DNA of 60,000 nt from Symsagittifera roscoffensis. Its lineage: Eukaryota > Xenacoelomorpha > Acoela > Convolutidae. Below, piece by piece: positions 10,155 through 21,601 of this stretch. The DNA lies in assembly GCF_963678635.1 (NCBI RefSeq), contig NC_087067.1, forward strand, positions 57,958,287-58,018,286. The letters run 5' to 3'. Below the pieces are notes generated by a model. The model saw only the letters and a list, made by a program, of their open reading frames with translations. It searched no databases and had not been told where the DNA came from. Each line of letters opens with the position of its first letter. The stretch's first letter is position 1. Both the position numbers and the translations under genes were made by a program.

Positions 10155-12740
10155 TATTTTGAGACTGAAAAACGGTGGTTCTTAGGGGGTTGTTCTATAA
10201 TTTGTTCATATGTATTTTCATCTTGTGAATGATGTGTCATTATATGTTGAATGGGACTTTGTGATATGGTTGGTCTGAAATTTGGATTATGTGTTTTGCT
10301 ACATTTCGAAAATTTCGTGGGACTAGGGATAATGGATGGTTATGTGGTAGAGGTGGTAACTGTGGTGCTGTAGGCGTTATTTCTACATTGTTATGTTCTT
10401 CGTCGTATATGTTTTGTCTTGTAGCTATTTTTGTGTTGTATTCTTTTATTTGTGCGTCTAAAAGAATTTTGTTGATTGATGATGAAAAAATTCCAAAGAA
10501 TCCTGCAAATAGTATGCGTGCTACACTTGCTTGTCTATTGACTTGTGTGTGTATAGCACATTTGTTATAGATTCCTTTTAAAAAAGAAAAAAAAATCCTA
10601 TAAAGTTAAACATTGCATATAGAATAGTCAACTTTTCTAGGATGTAATAGGGCCATCCTAGAAAATCAAGAATTTCATTTTTTAGTGTAACAAAGCTAAA
10701 AATGTTTATAGGTGAGATATCTTGTGGTCGGTATTTTTCACCGTTTAGATATATATAGTCTTTAATGTCTTTAAAATATCCGCTATAATCTTGTGTATAA
10801 ATATCTGCAAATCCTGCGGTTTCGGCAAGTTTGCGTAAATTTTGGTCAATTGATTGTCTCTGTATAGTGTCCATTTGTGTTAATAATTCTTGGAATTGTT
10901 GTGTTCTAATATGATGTTGTATATCGGATTTTGAATATATTCCAATTGATTGTAAGTCGATATTTGGGTTTCGAGCGATAGCTCGAATGCTTTCTGGTGA
11001 AAATTTTTTGAGTGACTGCATTAATGTGGGGTATGGGGTAAGAAGGTAATATTTATCTTCATCAGGGTTCAGTTGTACTACATTGTGGCTATTTTCTGAT
11101 CCACATAGAACTGCGGTATCCCAGAAATAGGTTCGTCTTGAAAGTGTGTCAACGAAATGTACTTTATTCTTATAAAAGATAGGGATTCTTTTATAGCATC
11201 GTTTATCTTCAAAAACATATAGTGGTGATACTTTTTTGGTACAGGTATAAAACAATAAAATGTTTCCTTCGTAATCTAAAAAATTTGATTTATTTCCTGA
11301 TAGTAAATATCCTGCGTAGGGTATTTTTAGTACTGCTAGTGCTAGTGATTGTAAGATTTGTGTTCTTTCTAATTCGCATAGTTGATGAAGCGTTTCTAAT
11401 TCAGAGAGTGACATTTCTTGAAAAATTCGGCTAATTGTGTAGTCTAATTTCATATCTAAGTGAATATCATAGTGGATATTACCGAAATATGTACTATTCA
11501 TTAGTGATAGTTCTTGTAAACGTGTGCTTCTAGTGTCATGGGGCATTAGATGTCCACCAGGTTGACCTTTTTTTTTGAAAATTAACTGGTATATATGATG
11601 TTCCTTCGTTTAGAGGATGACTTGTAGCATATGGGTCAATTTTTATTTTTCCAGTGGTCATGTCGATTCCTTTTTCGTATTCAACTAATATTTCGGAGTA
11701 TTGTGTTTTGTGAAGTGGGTTTTTGTATTTACATGCAAATTCTGTTTCTTGATATATTTGAAAACGTGTCAATTTATTTTCTATATTGCGAATATTTCTA
11801 AAATTAGAACTTAGTTTTCGTGATGGATTTACTTGTTCATATGGAATTGACTGTATAAAGTATTTTTCGTGAAATTTTATCATTCGAGCGTGTATTTTTG
11901 CTACTTGAAATGTTGTACATGTGTCTTCTGGGAACCAAACAATTGTTGCTTGTGTTCGTGTGGTAGGGTCACAATAGCCTTGATCGTTTTTACAGGGTAA
12001 TCTAATTCCTTGACAGATCATTGTGTTGTCAGATAAATCACGTGTGAGTTGTATTTTTTCGAGTTGTATTTTCCAATCGAAAAAACATTATTTCTTGATA
12101 TCCTTTATTTTTTGTGTCTGCTTTGCAGTTTGATGGGTTATTTATACCAATGTGTGGTATCCAGTGTTTATCGTGTATGTCATAAGTTAATCTTCCGTGT
12201 GCGCCGTTGTATATCTAGTTTTATATGTCATTGATATCTTTCAAGTTCTGCTTGATGTACAGAATCTGCAAAAACTTGGAAATATATTAACTTTCTATCT
12301 GTGTTTTTATTTCTTGTGATATTTAGTCTGAGTAACTCGTTTTTACAATCTTTGGGATTGAGATGTAAAATTCGTTCGATATTACTTTGGTAGAATGATT
12401 CGTGGTCAAGTCAGTTTTTATTTCCATTTGAGACTTGTGAACAATGTACTTTCTTTTCAGAAAATGTTGCTGTGAATTTATATCCTATAACTGTTGTTGC
12501 TCGGGCTTTTGAATAAAGTGTCGCTGTTACATTTGTAGTTTCTATAGCTTGTGGTTCTGTTTCGCATTGTGATACTTGATTTATTGCATATTTGTGTAGT
12601 GTTTTTTGTTCATTTTCTTCACAATCGTAATGTGTTACCAATAAATCTTGGGGTCCTGTGCGGGGGGAAGGATTTATGTTCTGGTTGGAAATTACTAGAA
12701 AAAAGAGTTGGAGAAAAATTAATATTTTTAGAATATACAT
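10155..12740 (-). pseudogene. env-like: Env-like viral-type glycoprotein, broken
   Basis: The first piece (12740 to 12411, 109 codons) starts with a hydrophobic signal-peptide-like segment (residues 1-18) followed by Cys-containing sequence, and ends at an in-frame TGA (12411-12413). Coding-like sequence continues in the same frame to about 12230, then in other frames to 12021-11536 (161 codons). The large C-terminal piece at 11546-10578 (322 codons) has paired Cys residues, a PYAGYLLSG motif and a hydrophobic C-terminal segment (about residues 299-322). Its end lies in a T9 run where a frameshift leads into a further hydrophobic stretch and a Pro-rich tail ending at about 10240 or 10155. Frame changes fall near 12220, 12045, 11540 and 10585. 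Layout and motifs resemble chuvirus-type class III glycoproteins, which other LTR elements have captured. That affinity is recalled family knowledge, not a search result. Confidence 0.65.
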
Positions 12741-13829
12741 GTGTATAATAATCCTGAGTATGGGTTATAAAATGTGATGTAACCAATTGTCTTTTTGGTT
12801 TATCTGTCGTATTTGTATATTACTTCAGTTGTTATAAATGGTGGTGGTAGTGATTGAGTTGTAAAAAAAATATCGGTTCTACTAAAAATGGTTCGTATCA
12901 TTTAGATAAGTTTTGTGAATTGTACCTGTGGATATAGTCAATAGCTTTTGAAAGTTGGAGGTATAGTTCAAATAGGGAATAGAAAATTTAAAAAATTTTG
13001 CAAAAAATGATTAAGATTATTATAAAAGCTTCAAAGGTATCAAAAAGAAATATGATTAAAAGTTTAAATACCGTTAAAAAGTTTATGAGAATGTTAAGAA
13101 TTATGTTGACTGGTCGAGAGAAGAGCATTTAAGAAATGGCTTCTCGATCGAATATTTTTTGTTGTTTGAGGCAATTTTCAAGTGTGGTCGAATTATTTAT
13201 TGGTTTTTTGACAAGTGGGTTGAGTTTTGTGAAAAATTGTTGGGGGCGAATTTTATGGTGATCGGGAGGTCTTCTTTTTCTTTATTTTTAATTGTCAAGT
13301 GATCTGGGGTATTTTTGAGTTTTTGATACTTTAGGCTAATTAAAATGGTCGTTCTTTTACTTTAGGCTAATTTAACATATTTGTTTGGGGGGTATTTGAG
13401 GTCTGAGTTGGGGAAATATTGTTGATCTTTGGTTTATTAGATAAGAGAGGGTTATGATATTATGGTGATATTTATTTTAGTTGTCAAGTTGGAATGGTTT
13501 GCTTATTTTTGACCTGGAGGTCGCAAAGTTATAGTTATAGATATGCCTGGAGTTTAAAATTTTTTGTCTAGTTGGTTTGTGTTAGAGCTATTGAAGGTGA
13601 CGGATTGGATGAATCCTATTGTCTAATTTTGAACTAGAATTGTTTCGTGTCTGTCAGCATGTTATTTTGAAAAATGAAATTTCAAAATATTTCGGAGGTG
13701 CAAAGATTAATAAATGTAAAATTAAAGTTGTTTTTGAAATTCAACTTTCTTTAATATTTTAGATTGTGGGATCATTGTTTTATAATTTTTGCGTGGTTGA
13801 TTTCTAAGTAGTGATGACTCTCTATGTTC
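12741..13829. other. Pol-env spacer without supported genes
   Basis: About 1.1 kb, G/T-rich on the + strand like the rest of the element, with no open frame of note on either strand. A short direct repeat (ACTTTAGGCTAATT near 13330 and 13360) is visible. It may hold a splice or subgenomic leader region for env, but no signal could be assigned. Confidence 0.4.
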
Positions 13830-15456
13830 TTATTTGTCGATCTGTTCTTGGGGTATAATTTTTTCTGTCATTTTTCTATTTTTTCTTTCTTTTTGGGGAA
13901 TATCTTTTTCTAGCTTTTTTGTATTGTGTTTTATTGTAGTTGGTTTTTTATTTTGGTTTTCGTGATGAATGTCATGTTGGTCTTTTGTTTCAATTTCTGT
14001 ATGTGGGTTATTTTGAATAACTTTTAAACCTGTGAAAGAATATAATTGAGTTAGTTCGCGTAGTGCGTACTCTTTTGGGTAATAAGGTAATAGGTTGTTT
14101 CGATGTTGAACAATTTCTTTTTGTTGAGTCGGTGATTTTATATGTGACATCAGTGGGTTTGGCAATTATTTGGAATGGTCCTTTACGAAGGGGTTGTAAT
14201 TTGTTAGAAATTCCTTTCTGAGTGTTAAAATTGGGTATTAAAACAAATGTTCCAATTTTTAAATCGGAGGCTGGTGTAAAGCGTGAATTTTATTGTTCAT
14301 TAATGTTTTGTGTTTGTAACAACTTTTTTGTTACTTTTTGGTAAATTTCATTGTGTTTTTTATCTCTGTTTAAAATCCATTCGGTGTGTGTACCGGAGGC
14401 TAATTTAAGAATTTGTGGGTGATGAAAATGATCTTCATCATGTGTGTGTAAAGGTAGGTTATAACAAATTGAATCTTTATTCGGTTGACAATGGCTTTGT
14501 GCAATTTTGTGAGAGTTCGCTGTAAACATAATTGGTTTGCGTGGCTTTTGATTAAAAACCATCTCATATGGTGACATTCCTGGAGTTGTCGTGTTTTGTG
14601 AATTATATGCTAAGGGAAATAGTTTTACATCTGCTGACCATTCGGTGTATCTTGTATCATTTCCATTGATGATACATCTAAGATATTCTTGTAGTGAACG
14701 GTTCATACCTTCGACTAAGCCGTTTGTCCAAGGTGCATGAGATGTACGTGGTTTGTGTTTGATGTTATATAAATGACATAATGTGATGATTTCTTTATTA
14801 ATGAATTCTGTGCCGTTATCTGTAACTAAAATTTCTGGTAGTCCGAATTTGGCTATCCAGTGTTCATAAAGTGTTGTATAAGCGTAATAAGCGTTACAAT
14901 GTGGTACTGGATTGAGTGCTACATAATGTGTAAATGCGTCAACAATTACCATAATGTATGAGTTTGCTTCGGATGATGGTGAAATTGGTCCTTTTGTATC
15001 AAATGAAATAGGGTGGTTAAAGTAAAAACTTTGTCCTTTAAAATCTTGTTTTTGTGCTATTTGTTTTTGATTTGGATAAGGTTTAATTAGCTGACATTTT
15101 ATGCAATCATTGCATAGTACTTTTATTGAAATTGGTGGATTTGGGAAATAAAAATTTTGTATGAAATTTGAATATGTTTTTTCTGATCCAGAGTGTCCTC
15201 AAATGTTTTGTGTATGCGAAATGTTAAAAGCTATGAGAATCATACTTAAAGGGAGACAGGGAACTGTTGATTCATTTAATTGGTATTCTAGAAGCTCTGT
15301 GTTTTCATTAATTGTTGTATCGTTGAATTTTCGAAAATATCGGAGAAGTGTTTTATTTCCTAAAATTGTAGTATCTGCTTTTACGGGTTTAGTTTTATAC
15401 TTGTGCCATGATTTTATTTGTCTAATTACTGGGTCAAGATTTTGATATTGTTTCAA
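13830..15456 (-). pseudogene. pol: Integrase domain of pol, Ty3/gypsy type, broken
   Basis: The frame opens near 15456, following a frameshift from the RNase H frame. It carries a zinc-binding HHCC module: His in 'ISHTQN' and 'GHSG', Cys in 'LCNDCIKC'. A TGA at 15199-15201 falls between the two His motifs. The catalytic core follows with Asp in 'FDTKGP', Asp in 'VTDNGTEF' and Glu in 'LVEGMN', the last two separated by 35 residues (DD35E). A TAA at 14290-14292 interrupts the chain. Downstream codons encode the GPF-type C-terminal module ('RKGPFQII'). A frameshift near 14130 leads into 'NNLLPYYPKE', a typical gypsy integrase tail, then a Lys/Glu-rich end at 13830. The protein joins retroelement cDNA to host DNA; this copy cannot be made as one chain. 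Confidence 0.9.
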
Positions 15457-17250
15457 GATTGTAATTGTAATTTTTCTGTTGGAGGGAGAAAAATGTTTTC
15501 AATTTCTAATTTAGATAAAGGAATTGTGTCAAGTGGGTCATGGAGGTCAAAAACTTGATTTATTGTGTATTTTGAATCGTTTGTTTGTGGTCCTGATAAA
15601 TTTATTTTATCAGTTAGATTTTTTTTTTCAATTAACGGAAAAAGGTCTTTTTTATGCGAGTGTTGTTTTACTCTTTTTTGTTGGGTGTTTTTTTTTATCC
15701 ATTGTGAATATGGAATTGGTTTGAAAGTTGATGTTCCAAGTAGATCAACTTCGTAGTGGTTATTTTGGCAATCTAAATAAAGTGGGAAGTGTTGTAGGTT
15801 ATTTATCTGTGATTGTTCAACGTCAGTTTTTACCGCATATTTGCATTCTAGTTGGGGTGATGTTTCATTTTCTGCAAGGTAAAATTTTATATTTTTGGGT
15901 ATTTCAACTGTAGTTTGACGTGTAAGTAATTCAAGTGGTGTATTTCGACTTAATGTGTCTGGTAATGCAAGATTCTTTCCTGCTGTCCAAACTATATGTA
16001 GGTTTGGAAATTTCATTAGAATTAATTGAAATCTGTAAACTCGGTGATTTGGGTTGGATTTTTGTGTAAAGAGAAAAATGATTGGTTTGTGATCTGTGAA
16101 TAGAACTGTTGGATGTTTTGATCCAAGTATCAGAAATTCATATTCTGTAAGTGAATAGATTATGGCTGTACATTCTCTCTTTAGAGTTGAGAGTCTTAGC
16201 TCTGCTTGAATGAATAGTCGAGAATTGACTGATATAAGGTTCGTTTTGTTTGTACCATTGTGTGATTGTAATAACGCTGCGCCGATGCCAAAATTTGAAT
16301 CATCGCACATTGCATAGAATGGTTGATTTGGGTCCGGAATTGTATTCGAAATTTGTTCAGTTAGAAGTTTTTTAATTTGTTCAAATCGTGTTTGATGTTT
16401 TGTATTCCATTCAAAATTATTTTGTTGTCTAAGTATATTATAGAATGGTCTTAAGTATAATTGCATTTTATAGACGTATTTGCTTAAAAAATTTAAAATT
16501 CCAAGGAATTCTTGGATTTTCTTTTTATTTGTTGGTGGTTGAAGTTTCTGAATAGCATCAATGCGTGATTTTAATGGAGTGATTGATTCTCTTTCTATAT
16601 TGTGTCCTAAAAATTTAACTCGTGTTAAAAAGAAGTGTGATTTATTGGGAGCGGCCTTCAGATTTTTGTTCTGAAATATTTTGTGATAGTGTTCTAAAAC
16701 TTTAAACATTTCTTCTTTTGTCAGTGATTGCATAAAAACATCGTCTAAATAGGTGATTGCGTTTTTCTTGAGTATTAGTGGTCTAAAAATTTTACTCATA
16801 AAAGCTGAAAATGCTGCTGGTCCTATAGATATTCCATAGAATAGGCGATTGAAATCATATTGCTGATTTCCAATATCAAATTGTGTTAAACGTCGTGATT
16901 GTTCATCTAGTGGCATTTGATTGTATACACTATTCATATCTGCGGTTGTAAAGTATTTTCCGTTGATTTTTGTTAAAATAACTTGGATTGGTTCAATAGG
17001 CCAATTGCATTTTGATTATTCTATTAGTGAATTAAGATATCTAGCGTCTAGAACTATTTTTAATGATTTTTCTTTTTGCTAGGATGATAACTGGGTTGAT
17101 AAATGTGTTACCTTTTGGCTGTTCTTCTTTGTTTACCGGTGAGATAATTTTGTATTGTTCTAAAATATCGAGTAATCTGTTCACTTTATCGTGTAAATGA
17201 ATTGGTACTTTACTTGCTCTTTGTTTTTTGAAAACATTTGGATGTTGCAT
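15453..17250 (-). pseudogene. pol: Reverse transcriptase-RNase H domain of pol, Ty3/gypsy type, broken
   Basis: The RT start lies in the frame at 17250-17041 ('LLDILEQYKIISPV', an N-terminal RT block). A frameshift near 17080 moves reading to the frame that continues into 16937-15453 and contains a TAA at 17016-17018. In the 494-codon piece, 'FYGISIGPAAF' is followed by the catalytic YLDD at residues 63-66. RNase H follows: Asp near 212 ('CDDSNFGIGAALL'), Glu at about 255 ('KREC'), Asp in 'TDHKP' (about 282) and in 'LPDTLSR' (about 327). The order of motifs and the RNase H signatures are those of Ty3/gypsy elements. The key catalytic residues survive, but frameshifts on both sides disable the polyprotein. 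Confidence 0.93.
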
Positions 17251-17716
17251 AAACTGATGAATAATTTATTAGCTGTTTGGCTAACTTCTCAAATTCGTCT
17301 TGTGTTATTTGTGAATGTTGGAAGTTAAACATTGTTAAAAATTTCTGTTGATCCGCTGTATAGTTATTTATGTTGAATGTAGGTTTGAAATATGGGGTTT
17401 TTGTGAAATAATCTGTATTTCTGTTTTCATTACTTATTATATTACTTATGGATAATTCTTCATTAAGAATTGTGGATTGACAATTATCTGATAATTGGAG
17501 TATATTATTTACGCGGTATGATTTTTCATGCATTGGTGATGTCGTAGCGTTGGTTTCGCAATATCCTAAAAGTCCTAAAGGTAATGTTACTTGATACGGT
17601 GTATTGTTGTATACATGTAAAGAAATAATATCTGAATTCGAATTTTTCAAATATTTTATGGATGAAATTGTGATTTTTAAAAACTTATGAATAGGTTTGT
17701 TTTCAAAGTCTGACAT
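17210..17716 (-). pseudogene. pol: Pol segment between protease and RT
   Basis: A 168-codon frame contains 'LPLGLLGYCE', typical of the linker between protease and RT in gypsy-type pol, and ends overlapping the RT start in another frame (frameshift near 17240). No clear DSG/DTG protease active site was seen here or between 17716 and 18110, where all frames are interrupted. The protease is therefore lost, very diverged, or hidden by frameshifts. Confidence 0.6.
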
Positions 17717-18110
17717 ATAGAGTTGTTGTTTATTTTGATTTTTATCATATTGGTGAACTTGTTTTATTGAAAAATTATATATGTTTCCTGATAGTGGTTT
17801 CAGGTGTTTTCTTTGTTGATTATATATTGGATAAAATTTTTAAAAATTTGGCGAAGAAAAAATTTTTCGTTTTATGACTGTTAATAGGTAATTATCGATG
17901 TGTCTAATTGGTTAATTCCAATTATACAAGTGTACTGGTTTGTGTTTATATTGCTTTTTTATTTTTCTTTTTCCTCTTTTTGATGAATTTGAAGTTGTTT
18001 CTGAGTCGGAAAAATATAATTGATCGTGAATGGGGCAATTTTTATCAATGGATTCTTTTAATTTATAAAGTTCGTCTAAATTGCTGGCCTCTGATTCTGA
18101 GAATGCGTTT

Positions 18111-18305
18111 CTATTTTTGGAAAATCTTTTTCGTGTTATTTGTTTTTGTTTGGTTATTATTTTTTCTTTTTAGTGTTTGTCGTTTTGTTCTGATATATCC
18201 AACTGTTTGTGTGTGAGGTGTGATTACAAGGTCGTATTTTTTGTTATCTATTTCACAGTTGTGCAAAACGATTGTTTGTTTGTTTCCTAGATTTTTAAAT
18301 GACAT
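18111..18305 (-). pseudogene. Candidate N-terminal fragment of pol or gag-pol
   Basis: A 64-codon frame with a basic, Asn/Lys-rich C-terminal half runs, after a frameshift near 18110, into an acidic then basic stretch (about 18125-17910). Its composition matches the pol coding strand and its place is directly upstream, so it probably belongs to the same polyprotein. No gag capsid or CCHC knuckle is visible. It may be the start of pol in an element that makes pol separately from gag; this is weakly supported. Confidence 0.35.
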
Positions 18306-18965
18306 AAGGTTTAGGATGACGGATGCAAAAAGTTGTTAGATGATTTCTATTTTCTTAAACTGTTAGTCCTTACGATTTTTTGGTTAGCTTAACCTGGGTC
18401 TAATTATTTAGGGTTGGAGAGAAAAGTGATTTTTTACTTTCGGATTGGATTTAGGGTTGGATTCCGAAGAATGATTTTTTACTTTCTCGTGGCTATTATA
18501 AGTTAAGGTGTTAACTTAATTAATCTTACTTAGGGGTAGTGACTGTGTTCAAGGGTTGGAGAATAGTAAATCGATCCACAAGGTTCAGGTATAATTAGAA
18601 CGCAAATAGTTCGTTAGGTACTATTTTAAACTTACAAAGTCTAAGATTTATCCTGGGTCTGGTAAGAGGGGGGATCAAGTGAAGGATGAATAACCGAAGT
18701 TCTTCACTTTTTATCATAATTTGAATGATTAGTTTTATTCAAAAATTTCTATAAGTCTTGGGTTTTTTGAAAGGGTTGGATAGTGAATCGACGTTTGAGG
18801 TCGTTAGACACTAGCTAAGTGGGTCGGGGAGAACAAAATTGTTCTTTTTGATCCAAGGATAGGCCTTGATGATCAAGTTTTAAATTTAATGAAATAGAAA
18901 AATTAATTTAGATCCAAGGGTAAGCCTTGATGATCTGATTTCAGAATTAAGTTTTGAATATAAAT
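18306..18965 (-). other. 5' flank of the retroelement with short direct duplications
   Basis: No genes. A direct duplication of about 60 bp is visible: GATCCAAGGATAGGCCTTGA at 18850, repeated with small changes at 18911 (61-bp spacing). Another pair about 45 bp apart (GATTTTTTACTTTC near 18428 and 18473; ATTTAGGGTTGGA near 18407 and 18449) lies closer to pol. These could be leader or U5-region repeats. A primer-binding site complementary to a tRNA 3' end could not be identified, and no copy of the 6340-6790 sequence was seen. Confidence 0.4.
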
Positions 18966-19127
18966 AACTGGCCAATACAGTCAAAGAGCTCTATGAAACC
19001 TCATACAGCCATTTTCAAAGAAAAAAATTTATATCAAAACCAATTTTCTTTTTATGAATACAGCACAGCAGGAATCTTTCAATCTGTAATCACTGATCAA
19101 ACAGTCTGAAAATGGCATTAATACATC

Positions 19128-19608
19128 ACATCAAAGTACAGTTGGATCTAGGCACTAAAATAATTATAGATTAGCTTCACCAGGGCTTCGTTCCGAGAAA
19201 TTCGAATCTGAATTAAAAAAAGCCCAACCCCAACTTCTTGCCATGGCTCACCTCCAATTTTCTCAAAATCTCTTTTTTCAAAAAACTGATATTATGCATC
19301 ACTGGAGAGCGCTAAGCATGGGCTTAACGAATAATCAATCAAATGTTATTTTGCTGGTTTTACCAGGGCTTCATCCCGAGAAAATTGAATGTGAATTTTG
19401 AAAAAAAGTGCGCAACCCCAATTTTTGCCATGGCTTACATCCAATTTTATCAAAAATCCTTTTTTCAAATAACTGATATTATGCATCACTGGAGAGCGCT
19501 AAGCATGGGCTTAGCAGATGAGCAATCAAATGTTATTTTGAAGAATTGAGGCAACCTGAGCTAACTTATAATTATTTTAGTGCCTAGATCCAACTGTACT
19601 TTGATGTG
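19128..19608. repeat. 42-bp perfect inverted repeat bracketing two satellite C units
   Basis: Positions 19128-19169 are the exact reverse complement of 19567-19608 (42 of 42 bases). The 397 bp between them hold the left-most two satellite C units. The arms could be terminal inverted repeats of a small non-autonomous DNA transposon with tandem repeats inside, or the result of a local inverted duplication. No matching arms were seen around the other two satellite C blocks. Confidence 0.85.
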
Positions 19609-19854
19609 TGATGACAGCATTCTAATCATATATATGCACAGATGGCCATATTCTAAAAAACCTTCTCGGTACAAATTTTCGAATAGTCCAGCACAGCTGG
19701 ATAAGTGTTCTATTAAAAGAGTGATTATGTAAATTGAACAGTTTCTATATCAGACTTCCACTTTGATCAGAAAGCTTTTTTGATCAATTTTTTTTTCGCT
19801 AAAATTTGATCAGTATAGTGATTTGTTCGCCTTGCCTAAATTGCCAAAAACTTC

Positions 19855-20285
19855 AAAATAAAGACTTTTTTATAACGTCTTTCACATTGAAGTTTTCAGC
19901 TCAGCAAGAAATATTTGAGGTTGAACTTGTGAAAATGTTGTTTTGAAAAATCATAGTGACCAGCAAAAAAGCTTTCCAGGGAACCGAAAGTGTCCGTCTC
20001 CACCTTGGCGATCCTGGATATGACCGTAGACTGAATTTAAGTAAAGCTAACCCTTGTTTATTTAGCTTAATTCGCCAAATACTTCAAAAAAAAACGTTTT
20101 TCATAACGTCTTTCATATTGAAATTTTCCGCTCAGCAAGAAATATTTGAGGTTGAAATTGCGAAATTGTTGTTTCGAAAAATCTTTGTGACCTGCAAAAA
20201 AGCTTTCCAGGGATTCGATGTTGTCCGTCTCCACGTTGGCGATCCTAGATATGACCAATCACTGAATTTAAAATTGCTCAGATGA
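19855..20285. repeat. 231-bp tandem duplication inside the satellite C higher-order unit
   Basis: CAGCAAGAAATATTTGAGG occurs at 19902 and 20133, followed in both by a shared stretch with 'aaaaaagctttccaggga' and 'tggcgatcct'. Only one diverged version is present at the corresponding place in the second higher-order copy (near 22090). Confidence 0.8.
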
Positions 20286-21587
20286 CCAAAAGTTTTTATA
20301 AAAAAAACTTTGAAACCAATTTTTCCCTTTTCATATCAGCATAGGAAAAAATTTCTAATGTTTCAATTATTTTTTTTGTCTGGTTGAAATTACGTTTAAT
20401 AGCAAGATTTTGATCATTTTATCTGGATCAAGACATTAAGAAAAACCTATCCTTTCTCATATTGCCGTGTTTAGCGAAAACAGTTTTTTTTTCTCACAGC
20501 AAAACTTTTTTACAGGTTTCAGCTAAAAAATCGTTTTAGTGTTTTTTCAACATTTTGAAAACTGTCTATGAACAGCAAGTGAACTATTCTAAACGTAGCT
20601 GGCTTATAAAAATACAAAATCAACAGAATAAGGGGTGGATGGAGAGAAAATTGAATGTGACCTAGAACAAAAGGCATAACCCCAAAAAACTGATTTGGCT
20701 CAAATACAAATTTGTCAAATTTCTCGTTTCTGAAATAAATCATTTGCGAGAGTGTTGGAAAATTCTTACAATGAAGTTGCTCGCAACTATGTAAATTTTC
20801 ATTTATATGAGCACTAATAAGAGCTTTTTTCCAATCCCAGTTGCCGAGCCGTAAAATTTTGATTTGGCTCACCTGCAATTTTCTCAAAGTCTCTTGTTTC
20901 AGAAAACCGACATTGGCATCACCGGACAGTTCGAAGCAAAGGCTTAGCGAATAACCAATCAAATTTTTTTTGTTGGTTTCACCAGGGCTTCTTTCTTAGG
21001 AATGTGAATCTGAATTTTTAAAAAAAAAGCCCAACCCCAACTTCTTGCCATGACTCGTCTCCAATTTTCTCAAATTCTCTTTTTTCAAAAAATTGATATC
21101 ATGCATCACTCGAGAGCGCTAGGCATGGGCTTAGCGAATAAGCAATCAAATGTTAAGTTGCTGGTTTTACCAGGGCTTCATTCCGAGAAAATCTAATGTG
21201 ATTAAAAAAAAAGTGTCCAACCCCAACTTTTTGCCATGGCTCACCTCCAATTTTCTCAAAACTCCTTTTTTCAAAAAACTGATATTATGCATCACTGGAG
21301 AGCGCTAAGCATGGGCTTAGTGAATAAGCAATCAAGTGTTATTTTGCTGGTTTTACCAGGGCTTCATTCCGAGAAAATTGAATGTGAATTAAAAAAAAAG
21401 TGCCCAACCCCAACTTTTTGCCATGGCTCACCTCCAATTTTCTCAAAGATCCTTTTTTCAAAAATCTTATACTAGGGGTCTTTGGAAAGCTACGAGCAAG
21501 TGCTTAGCGACTGACTAATCAAAAAGATTATAGTGGGATTCGGCAGTGCTTCATTTTGCCTGACTAACAGCCTAAGTTTTTTTTGTA

Positions 21588-21601
21588 GTCAAAATGTGAC
21601 C
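21588..21601 (+). other. GTCAAAATGTGACC at the right end of a satellite C block
   Basis: An exact copy of the 14-mer clustered around the telomeric tract, followed by ATTTTAGGAC. It lies just after the last ~180-bp unit of the middle block. The same arrangement recurs at 23492-23505. Confidence 0.9.

Larger units (their letters stand above)
8327..18305 (-). mobile_element. Degenerate Ty3/gypsy-type LTR retroelement with env-like gene and extra ORF
   Basis: On the minus strand the order is protease-region/linker, RT, RNase H, integrase, env-like glycoprotein and a 602-codon ORF. RT before RNase H before integrase, and a GPF module at the integrase end, are the Ty3/gypsy (Metaviridae) arrangement. 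The coding strand is A-rich, as in many such elements. Pol has at least four frameshifts and three in-frame stops; env has about four frameshifts and one stop. No gag was recognised upstream of pol, and the LTRs could not be paired, so the limits given are those of identifiable coding content. The full insertion may extend from about 6340 to 18960. Confidence 0.85.

Noticed and set aside
12411-15201. TGA reassignment to an amino acid, because two in-frame TGA codons fall inside env and pol
   Set aside because: TAA stops also interrupt pol, and many frameshifts are present; ordinary pseudogene decay is simpler.
20519-20962. 147-codon minus frame in satellite C
   Set aside because: The equivalent interval in the second 1.9-kb copy is not open, and the frame runs into the ~180-bp unit.
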